A DNA stretch of 64,000 bases from Tomocerus qinae (Eukaryota > Arthropoda > Collembola > Entomobryomorpha > Tomoceridae). The position numbers and the translations under genes are program-made. How positions within the stretch are numbered: position 1 is the stretch's first letter; each line of letters begins with the position of its first letter. This document shows positions 27,101 through 39,100 of this stretch, piece by piece. Under the pieces are notes generated by a model. The model made no database searches. It was given only the letters and a program-made list of their open reading frames with translations, and had not been told where the DNA came from. The stretch is from the NCBI GenBank assembly GCA_020055645.1, contig CM034546.1, positions 99,448,001 through 99,512,000 of the forward strand, read 5' to 3'.

Positions 27101-30100
27101 TACACAACATTGAGGATAATGTACTCAATAGTTAAGTTTGATTTATACAACCCCAGAATGTATAACTGTATTGAGCAAAAATCAATCAACATTTGCTCAG
27201 TTTTTCATCAAAGTTGGGCAAAATAATATTACTCAACAAAATTGGCTGAATTTTTTTAAGAGTGTACGTCGACTTACTTATCCTAACAGGTAAATGGAAT
27301 CAGCTAAACTATTTAGACCTGTTTAAAAAATGACATCAATGAATCATATATGAAGCATGTGAAGTGAAACATGTAATTTTTATGTTTTAAGATTGGTGGA
27401 CCTCAAGAAGATTTTTCCAAGAACTGAGTGTGAACTCTCGAGAATTTTCAATGCAGTTGTTGAATTTGTCGTTCAAAAACACAGCCATCTTTTGAAGACT
27501 TTAAAGCAACCCTACATAACTATTCCAAAACTCAAAGAATTTGCAAACGCCATTCATGAAAAGGGTTCACCATTCAAAATGTGCTTTGGGTTTATTGATG
27601 GAACGGTACGACCCTTATGCCGACCAAATCGGCTTCAAAAAGAGGTAATCCTATAATTCTAGCATAAGCATTGAATTTATTTAGTTATTGGAAATAGTAT
27701 AAAAATAGTTTTTAAAAGTAACAACCTCTTATACATTTTTCAGTATTACAATGGGCACAAACGGACGCATGCATTAAAATTCCAGTCAGTGATGCTACCC
27801 AATGGAATAATTGGAGCTCTAAGTGGTCCTGTGATTGGGCGACGTCATGATGCCTACATTTTGGCAGAAAGTGGAATTATTGAAGAGCTGGAAGCTGAAT
27901 TCAACAACGAAGAAGGAAATCCTTTCTACCTGTATGGAGACCCAGCATACCCACTTCGTAAACATTTGATGGTGCCTTTTAAAGGCCACAATTTGTCTTA
28001 TGCCAAGCAAATGTGCAATAAAAGAATGAGTAGAGTTCGTCAATCGGTGGAATGGGGATTTGGAAAAATAATTCAAAATTTTAGCACTTTAGACTATAAA
28101 AAGAATTTGAGGCTTGGATTACAACCTGTAGCTAAATATTACATTACAGCTGTTTTATTAACTAACTGCCACACATGTCTTTATGGATCTCAGACATCTG
28201 ACTACTTTGGTTTAGAACCCCCAGATTTATTTGTATATATGCAATAACATAGTAAGTTTAAGCAACAAATATAATAAATGTTAAAGCCTCTCATTATGAA
28301 AATTGATTTATTTGAGTCAATTTATTCAACTGTAATCAGTAGTGCCATACCTCATAATTGATAAATAAATACTTGATACCTCAATTGGAATTTTTGTTCA
28401 AGGCATTAATTAGAGCTTCAGTAAGAATTCGCTTGTCTAGCGATTCCAAGTCTTGTCTTTGTTTGAGAAGCTCCAGTTCTAATCGTTTCTGCTCCATCTC
28501 AAAGTTTTGCTTTTCTTTGGCCAGTTCTAATTCCATTTTCTTGTTCTCCGCTTCTTGAACTCGAAGTTTTAACTCTTCATGCTTAAACTTAATTTCGTCC
28601 TTTTCAAAATATAAAAGATAACATTAGTTTACATATTTTAAGTACATGATATGAATACTATTTAGAAATCTCAGCTATTTAAAATTCATATTAATACCAA
28701 ATGTTTTCCTTTAAGATATGACACTACATCGCCTTTACGGACTCTTTTTCTTGAAGGTTCATCACTGGAATCATTGACTTCGTTTTCAGTATCAACGGGA
28801 AAATTTGAAGTCAAAGGAGTACCGTCCGTCGGAGAAGGGTCTTCGTCGCTTGAACAATTTGGATTTAGGTCGATGACAGCTTGCTCGCGAATTTTTTCGC
28901 CTTCTGATCTGCTCTTTTTACTGTAGAGAATTTTTCCAGTTCGGCTCGGTTTCTCTTTCCGTAGTTTAGCTACATTGGTTAAAAGGAACTTGAGAGAAGT
29001 TAGTCCTTCCTCAGATACACCAGATCTGTAATTAGAACGATTTTTATTTTATGTTCAAATTAAAAGTTGTCAAGAGTTTGATTATTAATTTATTGACCCA
29101 TAATTAAAAAGATTTTTAGTAGTTGAAATCAGATAAATTAGCTTAGTAGACTAAGTAACATTACAGCAGTCAACGGTACATTTGAGGAATGAGGTTCCAC
29201 TGTTGACCGCCCAATTTCAGCCATTTTTTAATCATAGGCAATTTGGTTGAAAAAACAAATTTAATTCAAAAATGAACAAATATGCTGCTGTAAAATGGTT
29301 ACTTACAGTTTACTGCTCAAATTTTCGTCACTTGCAAATTCGTCGAGTAGTTCGGTCGTCCGTTTTTTGCAACTTCTTTCCGTGACTGGCATTTTTAACT
29401 CACTTTCAAGAAGTTTACTGGCAATGTCTTCCCAAATCGTTTTTGGTTTGTTAAATGCAAACGGATTGTGCGATTCGACTTCTTGTAACAATGCAATGTC
29501 ATAATTTATGTTTGTTTTAAACGAAAAACGAGATTTTGATACCATTTTTACCAAATTTTGAACAACGAACTGCAAATTGTAGAAGGACCGAATAGAACAC
29601 TAAAATGAACACTAAAATTGAGATTTAGTGTTCAATTTAGTGTCAAAACACCATACCTTAGTTTCAACCTTAGGTGAAAGTTGGTAACGTGGTATGAAAA
29701 TACCCGCGATAATTAAATTTAAGGTTAATGTTCAATTTTAAGGTAATTTACCTAGAAACGCAAAGTACCTAATATTTCAGGTTACAAATATGCTTTATTT
29801 GTAACCTGAAATATCGCTGATATGGACTATATTTACTACTTATTTATTAAAGATATTCTAAAGAAGCTTCATTACTATATATAATCTTAGACTTTTGTTA
29901 CGTGTATGCATTTATTTTATTATGTAACAATGTAAGCTTGAACGTCTCGCCGAACCAGGCACGTATTTGAAGAGACTGTGGAGTGCAGCACCTTTAAAAA
30001 AGGAACCTTTGGGGGTGTCCCCCCAATTCTGACATTGAACGTATTCGTGGATACGTATGTAATGTAGTTTCATGTAGGCACTGTACCACCAGTAGGTTTT

Positions 30101-33100
30101 GAGTGCACATGTACTTAACCTTAGTCCCCTCCCAGTTCCCAGACTAAGAAAATATTTGCTTGGATCTGAGTCCCAGATTTCTCGCAAATCTGGGCTTAAT
30201 TTAGGCAGCAGGATCTATTTACCTGTGTTGTCTTATGCCCCGTTACCTGGAGGTGTTGCCATTTAATATATTTGATTTGGAGGCAACGAAATCAACATAT
30301 TAAGGTAATGTATTTAATGGCAACACTACAGGCAACGCAACGAGACGCAATGTCTTAAAATACTTGAAATATAGTTTTCGGTGGCAGACATCTATCGCAC
30401 CTATACGCAAATCTGGGTAGCCATTCGTAATGTGGTGGCGACAAAAGACTTAGAATATTTTTTCGGTGGCAAGCATCTGCCCCAACAATAAGCAAATATG
30501 GGCCACCTTTTTAAAATGCGGTGGCGACAAAAGACTTAGAATATTTTTTCGGTGGCAAGCATCTGCCCCACAAATACGCAAATATGGGTCACCTTTTTAT
30601 AATGTGGTGGCGACAAAAGACTTAGAATATTTTTTTGATGGCAAACATCTGCCGCACCAATAAGCAAATATGAGTCACCTTTTTATAATGTGACAACATT
30701 CTTCTCGATCTAAGTATGAAATCTTCGGTGATTTGGTGGCAACAAAATTTTTTAGCATTTTTGAAGATTTATTTTAGAAGATTTGTATTTGCCTATAGAG
30801 TATTTGCTTGGAATGGATATGTGAGAGGTCCAGTTAGAATATGAGTTCTGTACACGGAGATTGGATGAAATATGACAACTTCCAAGCTCCTTGGTTCTGT
30901 AGTATATATGGAAACATTCTGTGTGGCAAAAATCCAGTGGCTTGGGGCGACAAAAGACCTTTGGCTGCCGAGTTAGTCATGATTTGGCAATCTTTGAATA
31001 TTGTTTGATGACATGCTAATGGTCTTAGTAAATTTAATCTGACTAGCTTTTTCTGAAATGAGGAGGCGCCCGAAGATTTGGAATATTGTTTTACTGACGA
31101 TTACGATGAAGTAAGACCGAAGCATCTGAAATTATTTTCTAGAATGGAGGCTTATAAGGAAATCCCCTTTTGCTGTTTGCTCTTCAAATCAAATTCATTT
31201 GCAATGCATCGATGTACCAATAACGCCTTAGGGTAGTTTCACTATTAGGTAAAAAACACTAAAAGGCATTTTGAAGCCGTCAAAAAGATAACCACAAAGA
31301 CAACTGAAACCGAAACTCCTATTTAAATGTAAGAAAATCTCTTTGAAGATAGTTATCACCTAAAGACGTGAACGGTAGTAATAACGGCCTGGAGTACGGC
31401 AGCGCATTAGGGAAAGATTAGAGAGAAAATGAAATAGACTGAAGATACAGATGTCTGGTGAGAAAAATTGAGAACTTGAGGCAACAACAATATCCTATGA
31501 TTATTTGGATGGTTTACCATTTATCACTTCTGCCAGTATTATAGAGGCATCACATCATACACAGATACACAACTTTGTACTATTACTGAACAAGAAGTGG
31601 AAATAGTTTCTCCGAATCCTTAAGCCTTGAAGCCCCATATTATAAATTGTAAGCATTGCAACCCAATAACCCCTTTGTGCAAATAATAAGTATCTAGTAT
31701 CTCAGGAAGAAAAATACTTGAAGAAAGATGTATAGAAAGTAAGGAGTATCAAGTTCTTTTTGAAATCCTTTCTAGAAAGCTGAAATAGAAAAGTATTTCA
31801 GTATTAGCGGTTTACAGGTCTGTCTACTAAACCTATGATGATACGTCTGGATTGGTTTGCTCACTCTATTGTCTTTTGTTGCACGATATGTTGTATAGGG
31901 ATTTTCGCGAGCGGAAACAGGATATGAGTTTTCAATACAAGTACAAAGTTGGAGTAGTGGAACGTCAGATTAACTTCACGCTTATGTGACTTTTGGCACA
32001 ACTCTAAATGTAAGTAACTGCCAGTTTAATGTTATTTATGTACAATGTAGTTACTTTGGATAGCCAAAACTAAAAGTAGAAAACTTATTTAAAACGATTG
32101 GGATTTTATTTTGGCCAACCTCAACATAAATTCTTATGTCAAACTCACCTACAGACCCAGAGATTTTATTAAGAGGAAACAAAGCACTTTCTCCAAGTCA
32201 ATGTTTCTCTTTTCACGGCTAAGCTGCATTTAAAATTTCTTTCATGGCCTTTCGACCACATGAAACTCACTCCACATTCACTTTACACAACTTTCGCCAA
32301 AATAAAAATTAAATGACCTCGTGGAGAAAGCAAGAAAAAATATGGTGTTTAGGCGTGAAGAGAGAAATTGTGCTCTTGGTGAAAGTGCTATGTTTTCTCT
32401 TAAGAATAGCTCCCCTTGTACAAGGAACTATATACTAACGTTGAAGTATGTGTAAAGATACAAGTATATCTAGACAAAGGGATAATATTTACCCAGTCGG
32501 GCCTAAAGGATCTTCCGGAGAAAGTTCTTCCGTCTGTCGCTGCTACCTACATCCTAAAATTATATCTGCTGCTTAATGGCTTTGCCCTGCCTACCCATAA
32601 AACCAAGCGGAAAGATTTTTCTTAGTAAATAAGGAAAAAGGTTTATCTCAGTCGAATTGTTTCATACTTAATTTTAACTGGAAATAGAACGAAATTGATT
32701 CCCAGCCTAATTGATAAACTGGTCACGTTCAATATCGATTGACAGAATTTGCCATACAATACTATTAACCTTTTAGTCTTCTAGTCCATCCATTCATGAT
32801 CATTCCTTTATTTACTTCAATGGGAAATGAAACTTTCATGGTATATACCTGTTGTTCGCTTTGAGGACATTAGACGATACCGCACTCCAAAAAATCTAGA
32901 CTTGTGTTTCACTGTTATTATTTTACTACATACATACGGAGAGCTGTTCTCTCCAAATTCCCCGTATTGATTAAATATAGTTTTGCCAAAATCAAACAAA
33001 GAAAATACTTGGTCTCTTTCCGGCTTGTAGGGCAATCGAATCTAATTTAATGGCAAATCCCTGTCTCTTGCCATAATGCACATGTCTTTGGGTTAAATCT

Positions 33101-36100
33101 ATTAAAGTCTGTAGCTTCTACGTCGCAATTTAAGTACATCTTACAGTAGAGAGATTGGTACTGTAAAATAGTTGAACAATGATTCTATATAGAGCATGAT
33201 TTATTTCACTACAAGGTTAAAGGTTATCTATTACCGCTGTGCAGTCGAGTCAAGTATGATCATAGTACAGTGATATTTACGATTATGACAGACAACTGTT
33301 CCTGTCAACACTAACTAAAGGAGTCGGAGCAAGGTTTCTATAGAGACCCCCTTAAGAGGTTAGACGAAGCGGGAGTTGGCAAGTTAAAAATTCACTTTTT
33401 TCACCTCTGGAGGACAAATCCTATAATTTGTCCTCCACTGCTTGGATAGGATAATAGGACCTGACTTATTACCATGGTGTTCCAGGCAGGGGAATTTAGA
33501 TATGATAAAAGTGAATTTTTAACTTGCCAACTACCGCTTCGACTAACCTGTTACCATTAGAGGAATCTTGGAGTCGGAGTGAAACCCCATTCTTTCTATT
33601 TACTTTTCCACGAGCATTTTACAATCTGCAGTAGAAGTGTCACATGCGTGCAACTACAATGATATTGCTACTCTTTCGCCAGGAGTGAACAATATAGAAT
33701 CTGCAATACAATCACATGCGTGCAACTACTATGATATTGCTACTCTTTCCCCAGGATTGAACAATACAATCCAGAAACTACAGTGCTGATAATCTGAGTT
33801 TCTCATAGTATGGCACAATAAAATTATTCCTTCCCCATCACCATCGTTCCTTTTTCAGCTATAGAACGTTAAGTCGTTATGTCTGTTTTGCTTTATTAGA
33901 TGGATGATTTCACTGAGGTATTCTGAATCTATATTCATTAGATAGCAATTAACAGAGCGTACTGAATTCTGAGTCTGTTAAAGTCATTATAGTTGCAGAT
34001 CTGTTCGCACTACAAAATAATTCTATAGTTCACCACCCGATTGTCCTTGTCCAGAATTATTCCTTGGCTGAACACGCTTTTGGCACTTCAATAATAAATT
34101 GTCTTCATTTACATGACGTTTCATTCTCTAAACCTATTTTCAATGTCTATCTGTTGAGTTGCTTTATGTTAAGTCAAGTGCGTGGAATTCTGCGATATAA
34201 ATATTAAGGTTACGCTTACGCACCCAAATGCAAAGCATAATAAAGTTTATATCATTACTTACAAAGTCTGGAGAGTTGTTTGACTCAGGAATGTGTTGTC
34301 TTCTATGACACGTAAACGATTAAAACTCAAATACCTGTAAAACAAATTAGGAGAATAAGTAAATGCATCAGCGGCGCCTAGTATTGTCTTCTTCGGGGCG
34401 AAAAGTGAAAGTTATAGTTTAGCAATAGTTGAACATTTTAGTGCACTTAGAAAATCCTGAATTGTATTACAGTTATCATAGTCCAAGAGAGATCAAGAGG
34501 TACATACAATTGTTTCAACGAAGGTAGATGTTCGAATGCATCCACTTCAATATATGTGATGAAGTTACTGACCAGATTCAGTGTTTCCAGACCTCCCAAC
34601 CCGGAAAAGTGCCTCTGCCGAACAACTTCAATTTCGTTGTAGCTTAAGTGACTACAGTTCAACCAAAATTCAAATAATTTATAGGCGGTTACATCAAAGA
34701 CTATATATTTAACATATGAAAAGACATGATGTTCCATTTTCAACAGATTTCAATTTCGATTTTCAACAGATTTTCAAAACACAATAGTTCCGTTGAAGTA
34801 AGTAAGATATTACTGTAGTACTATTTTCTCGGAATGCGAGAAGCAGGAAATGTCCCTGTTCCGTACTAAACACTTAACAAAATAGGCAGATAAGGATAAT
34901 TGTTAAAATTGCAATTTAATAATGAATATTACTCAGGAAAATCCAAAAAGTAGGATAAAATCTACATGTTTCGCTGTTCATGGAAAACGAATTTAGTGAG
35001 GAAACGGATGAAAATCTAATTAGCGAGTCATAGAGTGCAATTACTTAAACTATCACGGTTAATATCATTTTAAAGGTAGGTATCCGAAAAGGTGCAAAAG
35101 TGTTTTGATTTAGGTTTTAACCAGTGTGGGACAGAGAATGGAGAAGGGGTTTATTGGAAATTGGTACATGTAGAGAAAGCGATGCTTGTAGAGCTTTTAA
35201 TAATAGCAAACTGAAAAGTAACCCTACTACTTTCTTTGATCGATAATTGTGATAATTAAAACTGAACTCACAGAATTTTCAATGAAGTTAAGGATACGTA
35301 AACATCATTTTCAGTCCCGGTGAGTTTGTTGCTCCGTAGGTCTCTGTAAAAGCAATGAACACAAATCAATTAAATATTGACATTGGCAGTAAAAACAGAA
35401 TTGCATGAACTTGCAATGCAAGGCTGCAAATGCCAAATAGGCTCCTAAATCCAGAAAGTGGCAATAAAGATTACTACTATTGACATTTTTTACATTTGCC
35501 ACCATAAACAAAAGAATCGACTACAATATGTGGTTAGAAGGTGGAAATTATTGTCTTACAATTCTTTGAGAGACACTAATCCATCAAAAGACTTTGGTTG
35601 CAAAACGGAAATTCGATTGTGACCGAGGAACAGCTTGAGAAGATTTGCATTCTCCTTGAAAACATAGTTGGGTAGACTTGTAAGCTGATTGCTTCTCAAA
35701 TACCTGTCAGAGCCAAAATGTCAAATGAAAACCAATTCGCAGCCCGAAAAGTTCAAGTGCGGTTACAGCAATGATTATTCTCCAGGAAGCGAATTGAAAG
35801 CTCTACTATGCATAAAGATTTCATGCTAGCCTTATTTCTCACTTCCTGACCCACCTTTTAAGTAGACACAAAATTAGTTTTCAAATGCTTTTGGTTGGAT
35901 GTCTTACATTTCGCACTAATAAAATTACACTTGCAAAATTAAGCAAATTATAATATTAAGTTATACAATACAGATTCATTGATAGAATTTTCCCCTGCCC
36001 TTCACATTCTAGGTACTAATTAGTATAAATTATTTTTGGGCATGGAATGAGGTTGATCTCACTCCCATCATAATCAGTTGACACTCAGTCAGTCAAACCA

Positions 36101-39100
36101 TCTTTGAAAACAAGCAAATTCTCGATTTCCCCCTTTTCTATGAAAATTGGTGCTTTCTTAAATCACATAATCGTCAAATGGGGTATTATGATTTCCTCCA
36201 GCTTGAATGGGAACCAGATAGCTAAAAAGATACTGAGCGACCTTGTATAATATAATAATAGTAGTTCTCAACCTATCTAAGACTCATTTGGAATGAACAT
36301 TTAAAGTTCATTGCCACTACAACATCTAATAACGATCTTTAGGTAATAATTTAATATCAAAATGAATTGGTAACATGATAGTCGTGCGTGTGTGAGCAAG
36401 ACTAAAGAAACCATAACTTGGAATTTGTAGTGTTCCTCAAGCGTTAATTGATTCCGAGAAAGGATTCGCTTAATTCAAACGAAGCTTGAGAAGCTAACGT
36501 ATAATTACAAACTACTTAGCAATTTTGCATGAGATGAAACGGCATTTCAATGTAAATTGATTAGATTTGCTGTTAATCAATTTCATTTGTAGTAAGTTCT
36601 CTTCTACTTTGTAATTAAGCTAATTCATCTTATAAATATGTCCAGAGATCCCAATCTTGACAATTACTAGCCTTGTTATATGTCACAATTAGTGGGTTTC
36701 TATCAAACATCTGGGGCATTTGAGTATGAAAAGTAAGTGTCTGACTGATTCCTTTCTGTAATATATTACTGCTCCTTTCGTTGGTCGATAGACTATTAAT
36801 ATTGGGTAGTAAGTTTAATGAAGGGCAAACAAATGTATACTAAAGAGATGTGCATATACATACAATAGTCAAGCAAGCCTAAAAATTGGAAATCGAGGCG
36901 GACAAGCATGCTAAAATTTTATTTCTACTGGATTTAATAAAATCTCACATTTACTTACAATGTGTGAAGACTAATGAGTGTGCTGAAGGCTCCAGGAGTT
37001 ATATTCTGGATGGCACAACTGGATAAAATCCTGTAAAAGCAAACATATTGCACGTTTTCCATTTAAACTAATGTTTGGTTTCAGTAAATTGGGGAAATAA
37101 CCATAATAATAACCACCATGGAATATATCTCTCCTCTAACAATGAAAACAAACGCTACATTCGAAACTGCTTATATAGAACTGAAGGTTCATTTGATACT
37201 TTGATACACATACATACATCTACACCATATAAGCAGCTACACAAAGTACATGTAGGTATTAATCAACAGTCTCAACTTGAGTATCCACATAATAGTATTA
37301 CTTAATATTTACAGTGTCAGCTATGCTTCATGAAATATATAGTCAGAATAAATACAAGAAATATAATATTTTTGTGAATTTCTAAAACTTTGCTGTATTA
37401 GATATAGTAAACGTTTGGTAGTATATCTCATACCGCAGAAATACCTACAGGCTAACTATAATGACTGTTTTGGGTTATTCTAGAGCTCAGAATCTGGACT
37501 GAGGTCAAGTAGTCTCTGAATATGATTTGTTATATCTACACAAGTAATTTTATCGGTTATATTGAATCAAAGAAAAATTCCAAAAGTTTTTATTTTCACC
37601 CCGACTTACTTTTAACAATGTAATTTCATATTAAATTACTGCTGTAGTTACATTTACACTAGGTTGACAAAGCAAATGAGTTCTGAGAGAAAAAGAAATT
37701 CAGAATGATATCTTGATACTTATTTTTATCTAAGGAAGTCAATTTTGTTTCATTTCTGTTTATGGAGCTGTGGATAAAAAACAATAAAGTTTTTTCGTCT
37801 GACATTGGCATCGTTTCCTCCACACACACATCTTAAATGATAAATTGTGTTAAAACAGTGGCGTAGTAAATGCAAATGTGTCATCTTCATCTCCTTTCCT
37901 CTAACAGTTTAATAAAAAAAACTTTGTAGATGTGTTTTAAGATGTTCATTCTAAATGATACAATTACATTCTTTACACATTAATTACACTTTGAATATCC
38001 AATTACGTAGTAAAGGGTCTTTAAGTATTATGTTTTTTGAAATCATTATAGTAATTTATAGTCCAAGTGTGCAAAAGTAGTGGGAGTCTAGGGAAAGCCA
38101 TTAGTGGAATTGCTAGATTTTTTGTGTATCTTGATCTGACTCGATGTAGTATTTACATAACTATCTATGTAGCTGTAGCTTTAGCATACTTTAGCAAGCA
38201 CTCGAACATCCAATTATTTTAGCAACCTAAATCCATTTGAAGAGCAGAAAAACATGAAGCACTAGTCAAAAAGACTGAATTATAATTGGAGGACTTTATT
38301 GTTTTCATGTACTTTGTTTAAATCCTATTTTCCTTTTTTACGGATGTGTGTAGGTAGTTTGTACGACATAAATGCCTGAAAGACAATATCAATCCATTCC
38401 TCAGCTATAAAAAATCAAAACATTAATCATAAGCTCTTCTACAGATTCTTATGAAAAAATAGTAACTCAATTTACATTGTGAGAGCGGAGCTACTTAAAC
38501 TTCAGCTAAGTAGGCTCAGGTTTCAATTTAAATCACATACAAGCTTACAAGTTATGAGGAAGGAAATGTTATGTAACTTCCTTCAGTTCCATCACAAACT
38601 AAAGGGGATAGCGACAATATACTTGCCCTTAAAGTCTTGAAACAAATTTTTGCAGTGTAGCCTGGTGTAAGTATAGAAATTGTTATTTATATAAAAATAC
38701 TATGCAATAATATTGGGCTACTATTTGCGTGCACGAACAATGGTACAAAGAAAAGGAAAAAAGTTTTCTGTTTTAAACTCGGGGCAATGGGAGAAGGATA
38801 AGGATATCAAATCTTCATCATTCCTGTCTATATAGCAAAGTGTATGCTTGAAATAGAATAGAGTTCATCATACAGGAAAAATTGTAAAGTATTATTCATT
38901 CGCATGTTGTATGTAGATATGTCATGTGCAATACAATAGTCTACCACCAAATCTAGAACCAAAGCCTTGTTTACTAAATTAATGGAAAGTGCAAGTCTGT
39001 GGATAACTTACAATGTGTGAAGAGAGGGAAACGAGGAAGTATTGAAATCCAAGACGCCGACCCAAGTTCCACTGAGATCTCTGTAGGGAAACACAAGTCG

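Larger units (their letters stand above)
25944..27264. mobile_element. Nested TIR element (1321 bp) inserted at TA
   Basis: Ends CACTCTTAAAAAATTTCAGC and the inverse of CACTCTTAAAAAAATTCAGC match at 19 of 20 positions. They are flanked by TA at 25942-25943 and 27265-27266. Removing the element and one TA restores the Harbinger transposase frame, which fixes the boundaries exactly. TA duplication fits the Tc1/mariner superfamily, but no mariner transposase is inside. It carries a 22-bp minisatellite and a small spliced ORF on the minus strand. Confidence 0.9.
25680..28247 (+). pseudogene. Harbinger transposase (DDE_Tnp_4), exon 1 split by a nested element
   Basis: Coding pieces: 25680-25943 and 27267-27289 (one original exon, now separated), 27392-27644, and 27744-28247. 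Skipping the insertion restores the family block LLRRLTYPNR at the break, followed by LVDLKKIFPR. The DDE triad is visible: Asp in GFIDGTV, Asp in YGDPAYP, Glu in VEWGFG. The enzyme would cut at the element ends with its Myb-like partner. As it stands the gene is broken unless the inserted element is spliced out or excised. The TAA stop is at 28245-28247. Confidence 0.88.
25479..29770 (+). mobile_element. PIF/Harbinger DNA transposon, two genes, interrupted by a nested element
   Basis: Terminal inverted repeats AGGTACTTTGCGTTTC at 25479-25494 and its complement at 29755-29770 are perfect over 16 bases and flanked by AAT on both sides (25476-25478; 29771-29773). Inside are the two convergent genes expected of PIF/Harbinger: a DDE transposase (+) and a Myb/MADF-like DNA-binding protein (-). 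Subterminal GGTGAAAGT-type inverted motifs are also present. Without the nested insertion the element would be about 2.97 kb. Reading frames and the catalytic triad are intact apart from the insertion, suggesting recent activity. Confidence 0.9.

Noticed and set aside
29912..30187. 91-codon minus-strand ORF beside the Harbinger element
   Set aside because: No family resemblance, no splice or start context, overlaps repetitive sequence.
32416..32625. Plus-strand ORF with an LRR-like GLKDLPEKVLP phrase
   Set aside because: Wrong strand for LGR, no splice sites or repeat periodicity; chance.
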